Positions 52,646 through 61,664 are shown, numbered from the stretch's first letter. The stretch is DNA of 64,000 nt from Brevundimonas sp. (GCF_016463485.1 NZ_JAEMRD010000003.1:23095-87094), one strand, 5' to 3'. A program made the numbers and translations. Notes: a model not told the origin generated them from the letters alone.

Positions 52646-53625
52646 GCTTCCCGGACGATCCGGTTCCTCAGGACGCCGATCCCCGACACCTCCAGCTCGA
52701 CCTCGTCGCCGGATTTCAGGAACCGCTGGGCCTCCAGGCCACAACCGTTACCCACGGTCCCCGACCCCAGGAACTCGCCTGGATGGAGGGTTTCGGACCG
52801 CGAGATGAAGGCGATCAGGTCCTCGAACTTCCAGTGCATGGTACCCGAGTTCCCCCGTCCCCATTCCTCGCCGTTGACACGCGCGATCATGGTCAGATCA
52901 TAGGGATTGGGCATTTCGTCAGCCGTCACGAGGCATGGCCCCATGGCGTTTCCGGTATCGAAATCCTTGCCCTTCGACGGCCCCAGTTGGCCGATCATCT
53001 CGACGGCTTGCGCGTCTCTCGCGCTGAAGTCGTTGTAGATCGTATAGCCAAAGATGTAGTCGCGAGCCTTCTCGACCGGCACGTCCTTGGCCGCCTTCTT
53101 GATGTAGCAGCCGAACTCCAGCTCGAAATCCATCATCCGCGAATAGGCCGGCCAGATCACCGTCTCCTCGGTCCCGATCACGGAGAACCGGTTGGCCTTG
53201 TAGTAGAGCGGCTGTTTGACGAAGAGGTCCAGGATCCGTTGCTCGGCCTCCGACGGCCCGGTGTCCTCGATGACCTCGACGCCCTTGGCCCGGGCCCGCA
53301 TCGCACGACCCGCGGCATAGGCCTGGCGCTGGTGCGTCTCGAAGGTGCTGCAGTCCCGCATCTGCGGCGGCGGCTGGATCGGTGCCCTAAGCCTGACGTC
53401 CGCGCGGCTAAGGATCGCGGCTTCCGGTGCCGATTTCACCGCCTCCATGGCCATGTCCAGCGCGTCGTCACCGCCCTCGATCAGGGACAGGATGTCGCCC
53501 AGTGCCGAAGCCGGAGCCCCGTGCCTTTGCTGATGCACGGCCGCCAGATCAACGACGCGGGTGTCGCCGTCGATGAAGGCCCCGGCCCGACGACGGCCCT
53601 CATGCTCGAACGTGACCAGACGCAA
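52642..53625 (-). CDS. Fumarylacetoacetate hydrolase (FAH) family protein
   Basis: 327 residues, near the length of the full FAH catalytic part. Metal ligands are E168 and E170 (DFELEFG) and D199 (YNDFSARD). A His-containing segment, STFETHQRQAY near residue 94, is found in the larger homologues. The start appears to be TTG 53625 after AAGGGG, since no in-frame ATG exists upstream. It is 36 bases downstream of the third receptor and probably co-transcribed with it. A hydrolytic or decarboxylating step after ring opening is likely. Confidence 0.87.
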   Translation of the reverse strand: MRLVTFEHEGRRRAGAFIDGDTRVVDLAAVHQQRHGAPASALGDILSLIEGGDDALDMAMEAVKSAPEAAILSRADVRLRAPIQPPPQMRDCSTFETHQRQAYAAGRAMRARAKGVEVIEDTGPSEAEQRILDLFVKQPLYYKANRFSVIGTEETVIWPAYSRMMDFELEFGCYIKKAAKDVPVEKARDYIFGYTIYNDFSARDAQAVEMIGQLGPSKGKDFDTGNAMGPCLVTADEMPNPYDLTMIARVNGEEWGRGNSGTMHWKFEDLIAFISRSETLHPGEFLGSGTVGNGCGLEAQRFLKSGDEVELEVSGIGVLRNRIVREA

Positions 53626-53661
53626 CGACTTACCCCTTACAGGCCGGCATTTCCCGGCGGA

Positions 53662-56106
53662 TCAGAACGGACGGAAGGTGAGTTGGAGCATCACTTCCCG
53701 ACCCCGATTGACGTTGCCGCTGAGGTCAGCAAGCCCACCGACCGTGGTCGATCCCGTTCGCGTCGCGATGCCGGTCTGGGGCACGTTCGAGGCGACGTCG
53801 ACGCGGTATTCCTCGGTCAGATTGCGCCCGATCACGGCCAATTCCCAGCGACGATCGCTGCTGAACACCCGCACCCCGGCATTCAGGAAGGTCACGCCGT
53901 CCTGCGCCGCGCCCGGATGCAGTTCGGGGTGCGGATTGTATTCGGACTTGAACAGGGCATCGACGTTCATGCCCCAATCGATGCCCTCGACGGCCGTGGA
54001 ACCCGTGTAGCTGCCGCCCAGGGAGCCGGTCCATTCCGGCGCATTGACCAGGCGCTGGCCACCCAGTTGCTGACCCGTGAACCGGCCCGTCGTCGGATTG
54101 AGCAACAGGTTGCACCCGTCCGCCACCGTCTGGCCGATGTAGCAGGTCGCCAGGAAGTCGGTGTAGGTCGCGTCATTGAAGTTGGCGGCCCCCCGGATCG
54201 TCAGGCCCGGCATGGCCGGCAGCCGCAGGGTGAAGTCGCCCTCGAATCCCTTGACCGTCGCGGCCCCGGCGTTGTTGACCCGGATCACCGGCACCCCGCT
54301 GGAGTTATCCAGCGAGTTCACCTGAAGGTTCGTGTAGTCATAGCTGTAGGCGGCGGTGTTCACGCGAAGGGCGCCGTCGAACAGCAGAGCCTTGATCCCG
54401 CCCTCGAACCCTTCGGCCGACTCGGGCAGGTACAGGGCGTTCAGCGGCGTCGTGAAAGCCGCGCCGGTATTGGTGGCGGCAGCGAATCCGCCCGACTTGA
54501 AGCCTTCCTTGTAGGCCCCGTACAAGGTCAGCCGATCGGTCGGCCGCCAGGTCAGGGTGACCTCGGGCGAGGTGTTCTCGAAGTCGGCCGAGCCGGGGGC
54601 CACGGGCTGGAAGACGCCATTGCGCGCCACAGCGAAGTCCTTGGATTCCTTACTCCAGCGCAGACCACCGGCCAGCTCAAGCTTGTCGGAGATGTCCCAC
54701 AATGCCTGACCAAACACCGACTGGGTCGTCCCGTCGATGAAGTGCAGGAACAGCGGCGCTCCGGCCAGGATGTTGCGGGTATAGGTCTCCAGCTCCGAGC
54801 TCTCGTAGAAGCCTCCGACCAGGAAGTTGAACGGGCCCGACAGGTCCGACGAGACCCGGACTTCCTGGGTGAACTGGGTGTAACCCGTGTTGCCCGTGAA
54901 ATCGTTGGCACCGACGGCGTCAGACGGCGCGACCGCATAGGTGTCCACCCTGAAGTCGTCATTCTTGGCCCAGCCGGTGACCGAGGTCAGCTTGAGCCAG
55001 TCGGTCGGCCGGTAGTTGAGCTCCAGCGAATGCAGTTGCTGGCTGTAGTTGCCGGCCCCGTCCGCATCGGTGAAGCCTTCGGGCGAACCCACTAGGAACG
55101 CCGGATTTATGTTGCCGTTGGCATAGGTCGCATCGGCCCGGCAGTTGTCGACCGACAGCGCCGTCGCCAGGGCAGGATTGGCGACCCCGCCGTTCAGGGC
55201 CGTCGCCTGCGGGGCCAGCTGGGGCACACCGTTGGGGCAATAGATCCGCTGAAAGCCGCCGGCCTGATTGTACCCGATGCCCTCGTTGTCTGCGTAGCTG
55301 AGCTTCAGCCGTGCATCGAACGCTGCCGTCGGCTCCCATTTCAACGTGCCGCGCGTGAAGAAGAATCGCTGCTGTGGTCCACCCGAGGTCGAGCCCGTCA
55401 CCGATCCCGGCCGGATCGCATTGGTCGCGGCCGCCGCCGTATCGGCGATGTTGTCGCGCCAGCCTTCCATGTCCGCGCCGTAAACCACCAAGCGCGCGGC
55501 CAAAGTATCGGTGATCGGACCCGAGATCGTGGCTTCCAGCTGGCGTTCCTGGGCATTAAACTCATAGCCACCGCGCACTTCAGTCTCGAAGGTTCGGGTC
55601 GGATCGGCGGTGGTGATCGAGATCACCCCGGCCGGGCTGTTCTTGCCGAAGAACAGCGCCTGGGGTCCGCGCAGAACCTCGATCTTCTCCATGTCGATCT
55701 GACCGACACGCACCGCACCGCCGCGTGACAGCTGAACGCCGTCGATATTGACCGCAACGGTCTGCTCGAAGGTCGGGTTGGAGCCGGCCGTGGTGCCGAC
55801 ACCGCGCAGGGATACCGTACCACCCACGCCGCCCGATACCTCGCCCACGGAAATGCCGGGGGTCACAGCGCGCAGGTCCTGAAGGCTGTCCACCGCCAGG
55901 GTTCGCAACTGTTCGGACCCCAGGACCGTGACCGACACGGGCACCGAGATCGGCGCCTCATCGCGACGCCTCGCCGTGACCACGACCTCGTCGATAGCCG
56001 ACGCCTCGTCCTGATCGGTTTGAGTCTGCGCTACGGCAGGCATGGAAACGCATACGAGGGCCCAGGCCAGAGCCGCGCACGATACGCCGGTCTTGGTGAT
56101 GTTCAT
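53662..56106 (-). CDS. TonB-dependent outer-membrane receptor
   Basis: 814 residues. Signal peptide ending near MPAVAQ, TonB-box region DEVVVTARR, plug motif VLRGPQALFFGKNSPAG (a variant of the usual GPQGTLFGRN) and a barrel ending TFRPF. GGGGAGAG precedes the ATG at 56106. The variant plug sets it apart from the receptors at 26972 and 32209 and places it in a different subgroup of TonB receptors. It is upstream of an FAH gene on the same strand. Confidence 0.92.
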   Translation of the reverse strand: MNITKTGVSCAALAWALVCVSMPAVAQTQTDQDEASAIDEVVVTARRRDEAPISVPVSVTVLGSEQLRTLAVDSLQDLRAVTPGISVGEVSGGVGGTVSLRGVGTTAGSNPTFEQTVAVNIDGVQLSRGGAVRVGQIDMEKIEVLRGPQALFFGKNSPAGVISITTADPTRTFETEVRGGYEFNAQERQLEATISGPITDTLAARLVVYGADMEGWRDNIADTAAAATNAIRPGSVTGSTSGGPQQRFFFTRGTLKWEPTAAFDARLKLSYADNEGIGYNQAGGFQRIYCPNGVPQLAPQATALNGGVANPALATALSVDNCRADATYANGNINPAFLVGSPEGFTDADGAGNYSQQLHSLELNYRPTDWLKLTSVTGWAKNDDFRVDTYAVAPSDAVGANDFTGNTGYTQFTQEVRVSSDLSGPFNFLVGGFYESSELETYTRNILAGAPLFLHFIDGTTQSVFGQALWDISDKLELAGGLRWSKESKDFAVARNGVFQPVAPGSADFENTSPEVTLTWRPTDRLTLYGAYKEGFKSGGFAAATNTGAAFTTPLNALYLPESAEGFEGGIKALLFDGALRVNTAAYSYDYTNLQVNSLDNSSGVPVIRVNNAGAATVKGFEGDFTLRLPAMPGLTIRGAANFNDATYTDFLATCYIGQTVADGCNLLLNPTTGRFTGQQLGGQRLVNAPEWTGSLGGSYTGSTAVEGIDWGMNVDALFKSEYNPHPELHPGAAQDGVTFLNAGVRVFSSDRRWELAVIGRNLTEEYRVDVASNVPQTGIATRTGSTTVGGLADLSGNVNRGREVMLQLTFRPF

Positions 56107-56229
56107 TCTGCTCTCTCCCCGCCCTCGTCCCCGCGTCTGTGGCGGGATCCGTTGGAGCCAATACGGGGCCCGCCTGACAGCCCGACCCCACGACGATGTT
56201 AACAGAGACTGGATCGGGAGCAATCGAAA

Positions 56230-56254
56230 AGTCTGATATCGAAATGGTGTTCTA
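56230..56254. promoter_or_regulatory. Operator-like element upstream of the third receptor
   Basis: GTCTGATATC (56231-56240), directly followed by GAAATGGTGTTCTAC, resembles the sites at 34598-34618 and 36493. It lies in the AT-rich half of the gap between receptor and TetR genes, 125 bases before the receptor start. Confidence 0.35.
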
Positions 56255-56298
56255 CAATCCGAACTAAATTTGCAGTCTTTATTAAGCGGATCGACGAG

Positions 56299-56940
56299 CT
56301 ATTCGGACGGCGACACCATGCCGACAAGGGTCGCGACCAGGTCGTCCAGCGTCTCGTCAGGATGCCAGAAGGGATGGGCCGGGTTCGCGGCCAGCGCCGC
56401 CTCGCGCGCCGTCATCACCGCCCGCAGACCCAGACTCAGGAACACCAGCCTGCGCTCCAGCACCTCGGGACTGGCCGGGGCCAGACGCCGGATGTGGTCC
56501 AGGCACCGCTGGTAGCCCCGGTTCCATCCGTCCCCGATGATGGCCTCGAACGCCACGCGGTTCTGCAGGCTGAAGGTCGAGATGAAACGTAGATAATCGC
56601 CCTCCCCTCCCGCGCGCCCCAGGTCGGTGGACGGCAGGATCAGCACCTCCATCAATTCGCGCAGGAAATGGGGCCCACCGGCGGCCTCCAGCGCGTCCAG
56701 TCTCGCATTGCGGCGCTCGTCGATCAGCCTGGCCCCGTCGATGACCAACTGGACGACCAGATCGTCCTTGGAGCCGAAATAGTAGTGCAGCGAGGCCCCG
56801 TTCTTCTGGCCGGCCGCCGTCAGAATGTCGCGCACCGACACCGCATCGACCCCGCGCGCGGCGAACAGGCTCTGAGCGGCGCGCTTGATCGCGTCTCTGG
56901 CGACATCGGCTTTCATGCATTGACGGTTTAACCCAGACAT
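56299..56940 (-). CDS. TetR-family transcriptional regulator
   Basis: 213 residues from the start at 56940, or 205 from 56916; neither has a clear ribosome site. The helix-turn-helix covers VSVRDILTAAGQKNGASLHYYF, close to the N-terminus. The C-terminal ligand domain is long, with an HPFWHPDE segment near its end. It is divergent from the SDR at 56984 with only 43 bases between, so it probably controls that SDR and the ACAD/kinase pair as well as itself. Confidence 0.87.
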   Translation of the reverse strand: MSGLNRQCMKADVARDAIKRAAQSLFAARGVDAVSVRDILTAAGQKNGASLHYYFGSKDDLVVQLVIDGARLIDERRNARLDALEAAGGPHFLRELMEVLILPSTDLGRAGGEGDYLRFISTFSLQNRVAFEAIIGDGWNRGYQRCLDHIRRLAPASPEVLERRLVFLSLGLRAVMTAREAALAANPAHPFWHPDETLDDLVATLVGMVSPSE

Positions 56941-56948
56941 GTAAAATA

Positions 56949-56960
56949 AAACAACTGTTT
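56949..56960. promoter_or_regulatory. Inverted repeat AAACA-AC-TGTTT in the TetR/SDR gap
   Basis: A short perfect repeat centred in the AT-rich 43-base gap between the divergent TetR (56940) and SDR (56984) genes. It differs from the CAGAA/TTCTG family, so this TetR may have its own operator. Confidence 0.4.
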
Positions 56961-56983
56961 CATTCTTTCGCTTTAGGCATCTT

Positions 56984-57715
56984 GTGGACCTCGACTTCAC
57001 CGACCGGAACGTCCTCGTCGTCGGCGGGTCCAGCGGGATCGGCCTGGCCTGCGCCCAAGCCTTCGCCGCGCGGGGCGCATCGGTCGCCGTGACCGGAACG
57101 AGAGCGAACAAGGCGGCCTATGGCGAAGGTGCCGGGGCGCTGGAGCCATTCGCCTTCTCCACCCTGAACGTTGCCACGCCGGGCGCGGTCGTGGCCTGGG
57201 TGCCGCCGTTCGATGCACTCGACGTGGTGATCCTGTCCCAAGGCGCGGTCCAGTACCGCCGCCAGGAGTTCCAGGCCGAGGCTTTCCGCCAAGTGGTCGA
57301 AGTCAACCTGAACAGCCTGATGGCCTGCGCCCAGAAACTGGCACCTGCACTGGAGACCCGCAGCGGAAGCCTGATCGTCATCAGCTCGGTCGGCGGCCTG
57401 CGGGCCGCGCGCGGCAATCCCGCCTATTCGGCGTCCAAGGCGGGGGCCATCCACCTGACCCGCACCCTGGGCGACGCCTGGGCCGAGCGGGGGATCCGGG
57501 TCAACGGCATCGCGCCTGGCCTGATCGCCACCAAGATGACCGAGGTCACAACCTCAGACCCCGTGCGCCTGAACGAACGCCTCAAGGGCATTCCCCTGAA
57601 CCGCCTGGGTCGGCCGGAAGAGATCGCCGGGGTGGCGCTGTTCCTGGCCTCTCCCCTGGCTGCCTACATCGTCGGCGAGACCATCGTCGTCGATGGCGGC
57701 CGAACCCTGTCCTGA
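56984..57715 (+). CDS. Short-chain dehydrogenase/reductase (SDR)
   Basis: 243 residues with GGSSGIG, a Ser in ISSVGG and YSASK. The usual NNAG motif reads SQGA, as in a few SDR branches. The start is the GTG at 56984, with TAGG as a weak ribosome site. It begins a plus-strand unit with the ACAD and kinase genes, under the neighbouring TetR. It may make the ketone or the hydroxyacid handled by those two. Confidence 0.85.
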   Translation: MDLDFTDRNVLVVGGSSGIGLACAQAFAARGASVAVTGTRANKAAYGEGAGALEPFAFSTLNVATPGAVVAWVPPFDALDVVILSQGAVQYRRQEFQAEAFRQVVEVNLNSLMACAQKLAPALETRSGSLIVISSVGGLRAARGNPAYSASKAGAIHLTRTLGDAWAERGIRVNGIAPGLIATKMTEVTTSDPVRLNERLKGIPLNRLGRPEEIAGVALFLASPLAAYIVGETIVVDGGRTLS

Positions 57716-57742
57716 AAAAAGCAACAACGAACGGAAACTCCG

Positions 57743-59041
57743 ATGGCCTGGGAATTCGAGACTGACCCCGATTTCGCCGAACAGCTGGCCTGGATCGACG
57801 CCTTCGTGCGCGACGAGGTCGAGCCGCTGGACATGATCCTGCAAAGCCCGTTCGACGTCGACAATCCCCTGAATGTCCGGTTCGTCCGGCCCCTGCAGCA
57901 ACAGGTCAAGGATCGCGGCCTGTGGGCCTGCCACCTCGGGCCGGAGCTGGGCGGTCCAGGCTACGGTCAGGTCAAGCTGGCCTTGATGAACGAGATTCTC
58001 GGCCGCTCGGTCTTCGCCCCGACCGTCTTCGGCTGCCAAGCACCCGATTCCGGCAATGCCGAGATCCTCGCCGTCTACGGCACCGAAACCCAGAAGGCGC
58101 AGTATTTGAAACCCCTGCTGGCCAACGACATCGTCTCCTGCTTCTCGATGACGGAGCCGCAAGGGGGTGCCGATCCGACCACATTCACGGCGCGCGCCGT
58201 GCTGAAGGGCGACCAGTGGGTACTGAACGGCGAGAAATGGTTCGCGACCAATGCCCGTTACGCCAGCTTCTTCCTCGTGATGGCGGTGACAGATCCCGAT
58301 GCGCCGCCGCATCGGCGCCTGTCGGTCTTCATCATTCCCAAGGGCACGCCGGGGCTCGAAATCGTGCGCAACGTCGGCTACGGCGACCGCGATCCAAGCC
58401 ACGCCTATCTGCGCTTCACGGACGTGGGCGTGCCGCTGGATCATATGCTGGGCGGTCAGGGCGATGGCTTCGTCGTGGCTCAGGTGCGGCTTGGCGGCGG
58501 GCGCATCCACCACGCCATGCGCACCATCGGCAAGGCGCGCCAGGCCTTCGACATGCTGTGCGACCGGGCCCTGTCGCGCGTCACCCGCAACGAACCGCTG
58601 GCCAACAAGCAGATGGTCCAGGAGAAGATCGCCGACAGCTGGATCGAACTGGAGCAGTTCCGACTTCTGGTCCTGCGCACCGCCTGGAAGATCGATCGCG
58701 AGAAGGACTACAACAAGGTCCGCGGCGACATATCGGCCGTCAAGGCGGCCATGCCCAAGGTGTTGCACGACATCGCCGCCCGCGCCGTCTACGTCCACGG
58801 AAGCCTGGGCCTGTCGAATGAAACGCCACTGGCGGCCATGGTGCTGGACTCATTCCAGGTCGGTCTCGCCGACGGCCCCACCGACATCCACAAGGTGACC
58901 CTGGCCAAACAGCTGCTGCGCGGCCGCAAGCATTCGCAGGGCCTGTTCCCCGACTATCATCTGCCCGCCCGACGCGAGGCCGCGCTGGCCAGATACGGCC
59001 TCTCGGGCGACGAGGCGGGCCTGAAGGCAGCGGTCGCGTGA
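57743..59041 (+). CDS. ACAD10/11-like acyl-CoA dehydrogenase
   Basis: 432 residues, longer than the other dehydrogenases here. It has MTEPQGGADP and the flavin contact GEKWFATNA, and its end reads LADGPTDIHKVTLAK in place of the YEGT motif, as in animal ACAD10/ACAD11 and bacterial LvaC-like proteins. In those systems an APH-type kinase phosphorylates a 4-hydroxyacyl-CoA and the ACAD removes the phosphate. The kinase gene follows with a GTGA overlap. Confidence 0.9.
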   Translation: MAWEFETDPDFAEQLAWIDAFVRDEVEPLDMILQSPFDVDNPLNVRFVRPLQQQVKDRGLWACHLGPELGGPGYGQVKLALMNEILGRSVFAPTVFGCQAPDSGNAEILAVYGTETQKAQYLKPLLANDIVSCFSMTEPQGGADPTTFTARAVLKGDQWVLNGEKWFATNARYASFFLVMAVTDPDAPPHRRLSVFIIPKGTPGLEIVRNVGYGDRDPSHAYLRFTDVGVPLDHMLGGQGDGFVVAQVRLGGGRIHHAMRTIGKARQAFDMLCDRALSRVTRNEPLANKQMVQEKIADSWIELEQFRLLVLRTAWKIDREKDYNKVRGDISAVKAAMPKVLHDIAARAVYVHGSLGLSNETPLAAMVLDSFQVGLADGPTDIHKVTLAKQLLRGRKHSQGLFPDYHLPARREAALARYGLSGDEAGLKAAVA

Positions 59042-60102
59042 CCATCGATCGCCCGCACGGCATCGAACTCGTCGATCTCGGCGACCTCGCCGCCTGGATG
59101 GATGGTCAAGACCTCGGCACCGGCCCCATCGTCGATGTCGTCCAGTTGACCGGCGGGTCCCAGAACGTCCTGCTGCGTTTCAAGCGGAGCGGCCGTGAAT
59201 ACGTCCTGCGCCGCCCGCCGCTCAACCCGCGTCACGACGGAAGCGACACCATGCGTCGCGAGGCCCGAGTGCTTAAGGCCCTGGCCGGATCGAACGTGCC
59301 CCACGCCGGCCTGATCGCCGCCTGCGACGCCGCGTCAGTGCTCGGCGCGGCCTTCTATCTGATGGAACCGCTGGACGGCTTCAACGCCGCCGTCGGAATG
59401 CCGCCGCTCCACGCCGGCTCGCCAGACGCCCGCCACGCCATGGGTCTGTCGGTGATCGAGGGCCTCTCGCGCATCGCCCTGATCGACTACCAGGCCGTCG
59501 GCCTCGGCGACTTCGGCAAGCCGGAAGGGTTTCTGGAGCGCCAGGCCCGCCGCTGGATGAAACAGCTCGAAAGCTATGGCGAGTTCACCGGCTGGCCCGG
59601 TTCCGGCGGCCTGCCCGACGTCCACGCCATCGGCGACTGGCTGGAGCTGAACCGCCCAACGACCTTCCGCCCCGGCCTGATGCATGGCGACTTCCACCTG
59701 AAGAATGTGCTGTTCCGCCAGGATGCGCCGGAACTTGAGGCGATCATCGACTGGGAGCTCTCGACCATCGGCGATCCCCTGGTCGATCTCGGCTGGCTGC
59801 TGGCCACCTGGCCCGGCCGCGGCGGCGACATGAGCCAGACGACCATCGTCATCCAGCCCTGGGACGGCTTCCCCGAGGCCGAGGAACTGGTCGAGGTCTA
59901 TGGCCGGCTGACCGGTGCCGATCTATCGAACTTGAACTGGTACCGCGTCTTCGCCTGCTACAAGCTGGCCCTGATCCTGGAGGGGTCGTACGCCCGCGCC
60001 TGCGCCGGCAAGGCCCCGATGGATATCGGCGAACGCCTGCACGGCAACGCGGTTCGCTTGCTCGGCCGCGCCAGCCGCTGGATCGAAGGTCGGCGGACGT
60101 AG
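59038..60102 (+). CDS. Aminoglycoside-phosphotransferase-fold kinase (ACAD10/LvaA-like)
   Basis: 354 residues. It has LTGGSQNVLL as the nucleotide loop near residue 37, the catalytic loop HGDFHLKN (H216 to N223, with D218) and the metal-binding IIDWE (D238), followed by GDPLVDLGW. In levulinate degradation LvaA phosphorylates a 4-hydroxyacyl-CoA, and in ACAD10/11 the same domain is fused to the dehydrogenase. GTG start 59038 overlaps the ACAD stop. It is unlikely to be an antibiotic-resistance gene. Confidence 0.88.
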   Translation: MTIDRPHGIELVDLGDLAAWMDGQDLGTGPIVDVVQLTGGSQNVLLRFKRSGREYVLRRPPLNPRHDGSDTMRREARVLKALAGSNVPHAGLIAACDAASVLGAAFYLMEPLDGFNAAVGMPPLHAGSPDARHAMGLSVIEGLSRIALIDYQAVGLGDFGKPEGFLERQARRWMKQLESYGEFTGWPGSGGLPDVHAIGDWLELNRPTTFRPGLMHGDFHLKNVLFRQDAPELEAIIDWELSTIGDPLVDLGWLLATWPGRGGDMSQTTIVIQPWDGFPEAEELVEVYGRLTGADLSNLNWYRVFACYKLALILEGSYARACAGKAPMDIGERLHGNAVRLLGRASRWIEGRRT

Positions 60103-60114
60103 AAAGCCAGACAT

Positions 60115-60152
60115 GAAAACGCCCGCCGGATGCGATCCGGCGGGCGTCTCTG
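60115..60152. terminator. Bidirectional terminator, 13-bp perfect stem
   Basis: ACGCCCGCCGGAT (60119-60131) and ATCCGGCGGGCGT (60135-60147) pair perfectly with a 3-base loop. AAAA precedes it on the plus strand (a T-run for the minus-strand gene), and a C/T-rich run follows. It lies between the convergent kinase and amidohydrolase genes. Confidence 0.8.
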
Positions 60153-60165
60153 TCTTCAGTCGATC

Positions 60166-61500
60166 CTAGCGGCGGCCCGAAACGGTCGATTCCGCCGAGG
60201 CGTTCTCGAACATCCGGTTGATGTCGCCTGACGTCACCGGCTTGCCGGCCTCGCGCTTGGGCGCTGCACCACCGAGGTTCAGCAGCGGATCGGTGTGGAC
60301 GGGCACGGCGGCGGCGGCGGCTTTCAGGGCACCGACCGTGCAGTCTTCCTTCTTGAGCACCGAGAACGGGTCGTAGGAGAATTCACGCATCGCATTGATG
60401 TGGGTGATCTTGTCGATCGTCTCGCGCGACAGATGCTGGACATCATTCCACAGCTTCTCGGCCGAGTGCGGCCAGACCGAGTCCGAGTGCGGATAGTCGC
60501 ATTCGTACATGACCATGTCCTCGCCGATGTAATCGAGGTTGGCGAGGCCGAACTTGTCTTCGATGAAGCAGCTGATGATGTGCTTCTTGTAGATGTCGCT
60601 CGGCATCTTGCCGGGACCGAAGTTCGAGTTGGTCCAGGCATTGTGGTGGCCATGGGTAAAGTCGGCGCGTTCCAGCAGGTAAGGAATCCAGCCGATACCA
60701 CCCTCCGACAGGGCCATCTTCAGGTCCGGGAATTTCTTCCACATCGGACCCCAGATCCAGTCGGCCGCCGAGTTGGCAATCGAGATCGGCATCGAGGTGA
60801 TCCAGGCGTCGATCGGCGACAGGTCCGAGGCGTGCTGAGCGGCCGACCCGGTGCCGATGTGGCAGCAGATGACCACCTTGTTGTCGGCACAGGCCTTCCA
60901 CAACGGATCCCAGTAGTCGTCATGCAGCGAAGGCCAGCCAGCCAAAGCCGGATTGTCCGAGAACGACAAGGCGTGGACGCCCAGTCTGGCCATCCGTTCG
61001 ACCTCGGCCACCGCCGCCTGCATATCCCAGAACGGAGTCAGCATCAGCGGGATGAACCGGCCCGGCGCGGCGCCGGCCCAGTCATGGACGTGCCAGTCGT
61101 TGTAGGCGCGGATCGCGGCCAGGGCGACGTCCGGGTCCTGTTTCGACGCGGTCTGGAACCGGGCACCAGCGAAGCCGGGGAAGGTTGGAAAGCAGATCGA
61201 ACCCAGGATGCCGTTGGCGTCCATGTCCTCCACGCGGGCCTTGATATCCCAGGTGCCGCGACGCATCTGCTCGTAGTTGAGCGGCTCCATGCCGTACTCT
61301 TCCTTGGGCCGACCGACGACGGAGTTCAGGCCCATGTATCCGGCAGCCTTTTCCTCGAACATCCAGACATCGCGTCCGTCGCGCTGCTCGATGTGGGGCT
61401 GGCGGCCCTTGAGGCGCTCGGGCCAGTGGCGGTCGAACGCGTTGGGCGGCTCGATGACGTGGTCGTCCACGCTCACGAGGATCAGGTCATCGACGGTCAT
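60166..61500 (-). CDS. Amidohydrolase (Amidohydrolase_2), canonical metal Asp
   Basis: 444 residues, longer than the two ACMSD-like paralogs and only distantly related to them. Visible metal-site features are DDHVIEP (H14, E17), CCHIG (H214) and ECDYPH with the Asp D335 in place. Proteins of this kind are frequent in degradation clusters of alphaproteobacteria and mycobacteria, with uncertain reactions. GAGGAAGAG lies 6 bases before the ATG at 61500, so this was chosen over 61515. It is divergent from the VOC gene. Confidence 0.85.
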   Translation of the reverse strand: MTVDDLILVSVDDHVIEPPNAFDRHWPERLKGRQPHIEQRDGRDVWMFEEKAAGYMGLNSVVGRPKEEYGMEPLNYEQMRRGTWDIKARVEDMDANGILGSICFPTFPGFAGARFQTASKQDPDVALAAIRAYNDWHVHDWAGAAPGRFIPLMLTPFWDMQAAVAEVERMARLGVHALSFSDNPALAGWPSLHDDYWDPLWKACADNKVVICCHIGTGSAAQHASDLSPIDAWITSMPISIANSAADWIWGPMWKKFPDLKMALSEGGIGWIPYLLERADFTHGHHNAWTNSNFGPGKMPSDIYKKHIISCFIEDKFGLANLDYIGEDMVMYECDYPHSDSVWPHSAEKLWNDVQHLSRETIDKITHINAMREFSYDPFSVLKKEDCTVGALKAAAAAVPVHTDPLLNLGGAAPKREAGKPVTSGDINRMFENASAESTVSGRR

Positions 61501-61576
61501 GCGGCTCTTCCTCATTTCCAAGGGCGGCTTGTCGCCACCTCTAATCCGGGCGCAGTCTCGTAAGGGCTGCGTCATT

Positions 61577-61615
61577 CAGAATTCCGTTCTATAACAAAAA
61601 CGCAAAAACTGTCTA
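61577..61615 (-). promoter_or_regulatory. Promoter and operator of the third amidohydrolase
   Basis: On the minus strand TAGACA (61615-61610), a 16-base spacer and TATAGA (61593-61588) form a promoter. CAGAA-TTCCG-TTCTA (61577-61591), one arm mismatch from the CAGAA-N5-TTCTG family, covers the -10 box and start region. The leader would be about 80 bases. Confidence 0.55.
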
Positions 61616-61664
61616 GAAAATATGATGCGTCATCTGGACGCCGGATGCCGAGAGGGAGGGCCAC

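Noticed and set aside
50654..52744. 696-residue minus-strand frame across the acyl-CoA dehydrogenase and SDR genes
   Set aside because: Shadow of two genes with intact family motifs; translated composition is typical of GC-rich antisense frames.
52783..55095. 770-residue plus-strand frame across the FAH and third receptor genes
   Set aside because: Opposite two well-supported genes and crosses their boundary, which a real gene would be unlikely to do here.
59038..60102. Aminoglycoside resistance gene
   Set aside because: The kinase fold is shared, but translational coupling to an ACAD10/11-like dehydrogenase points to hydroxyacyl-CoA phosphorylation.
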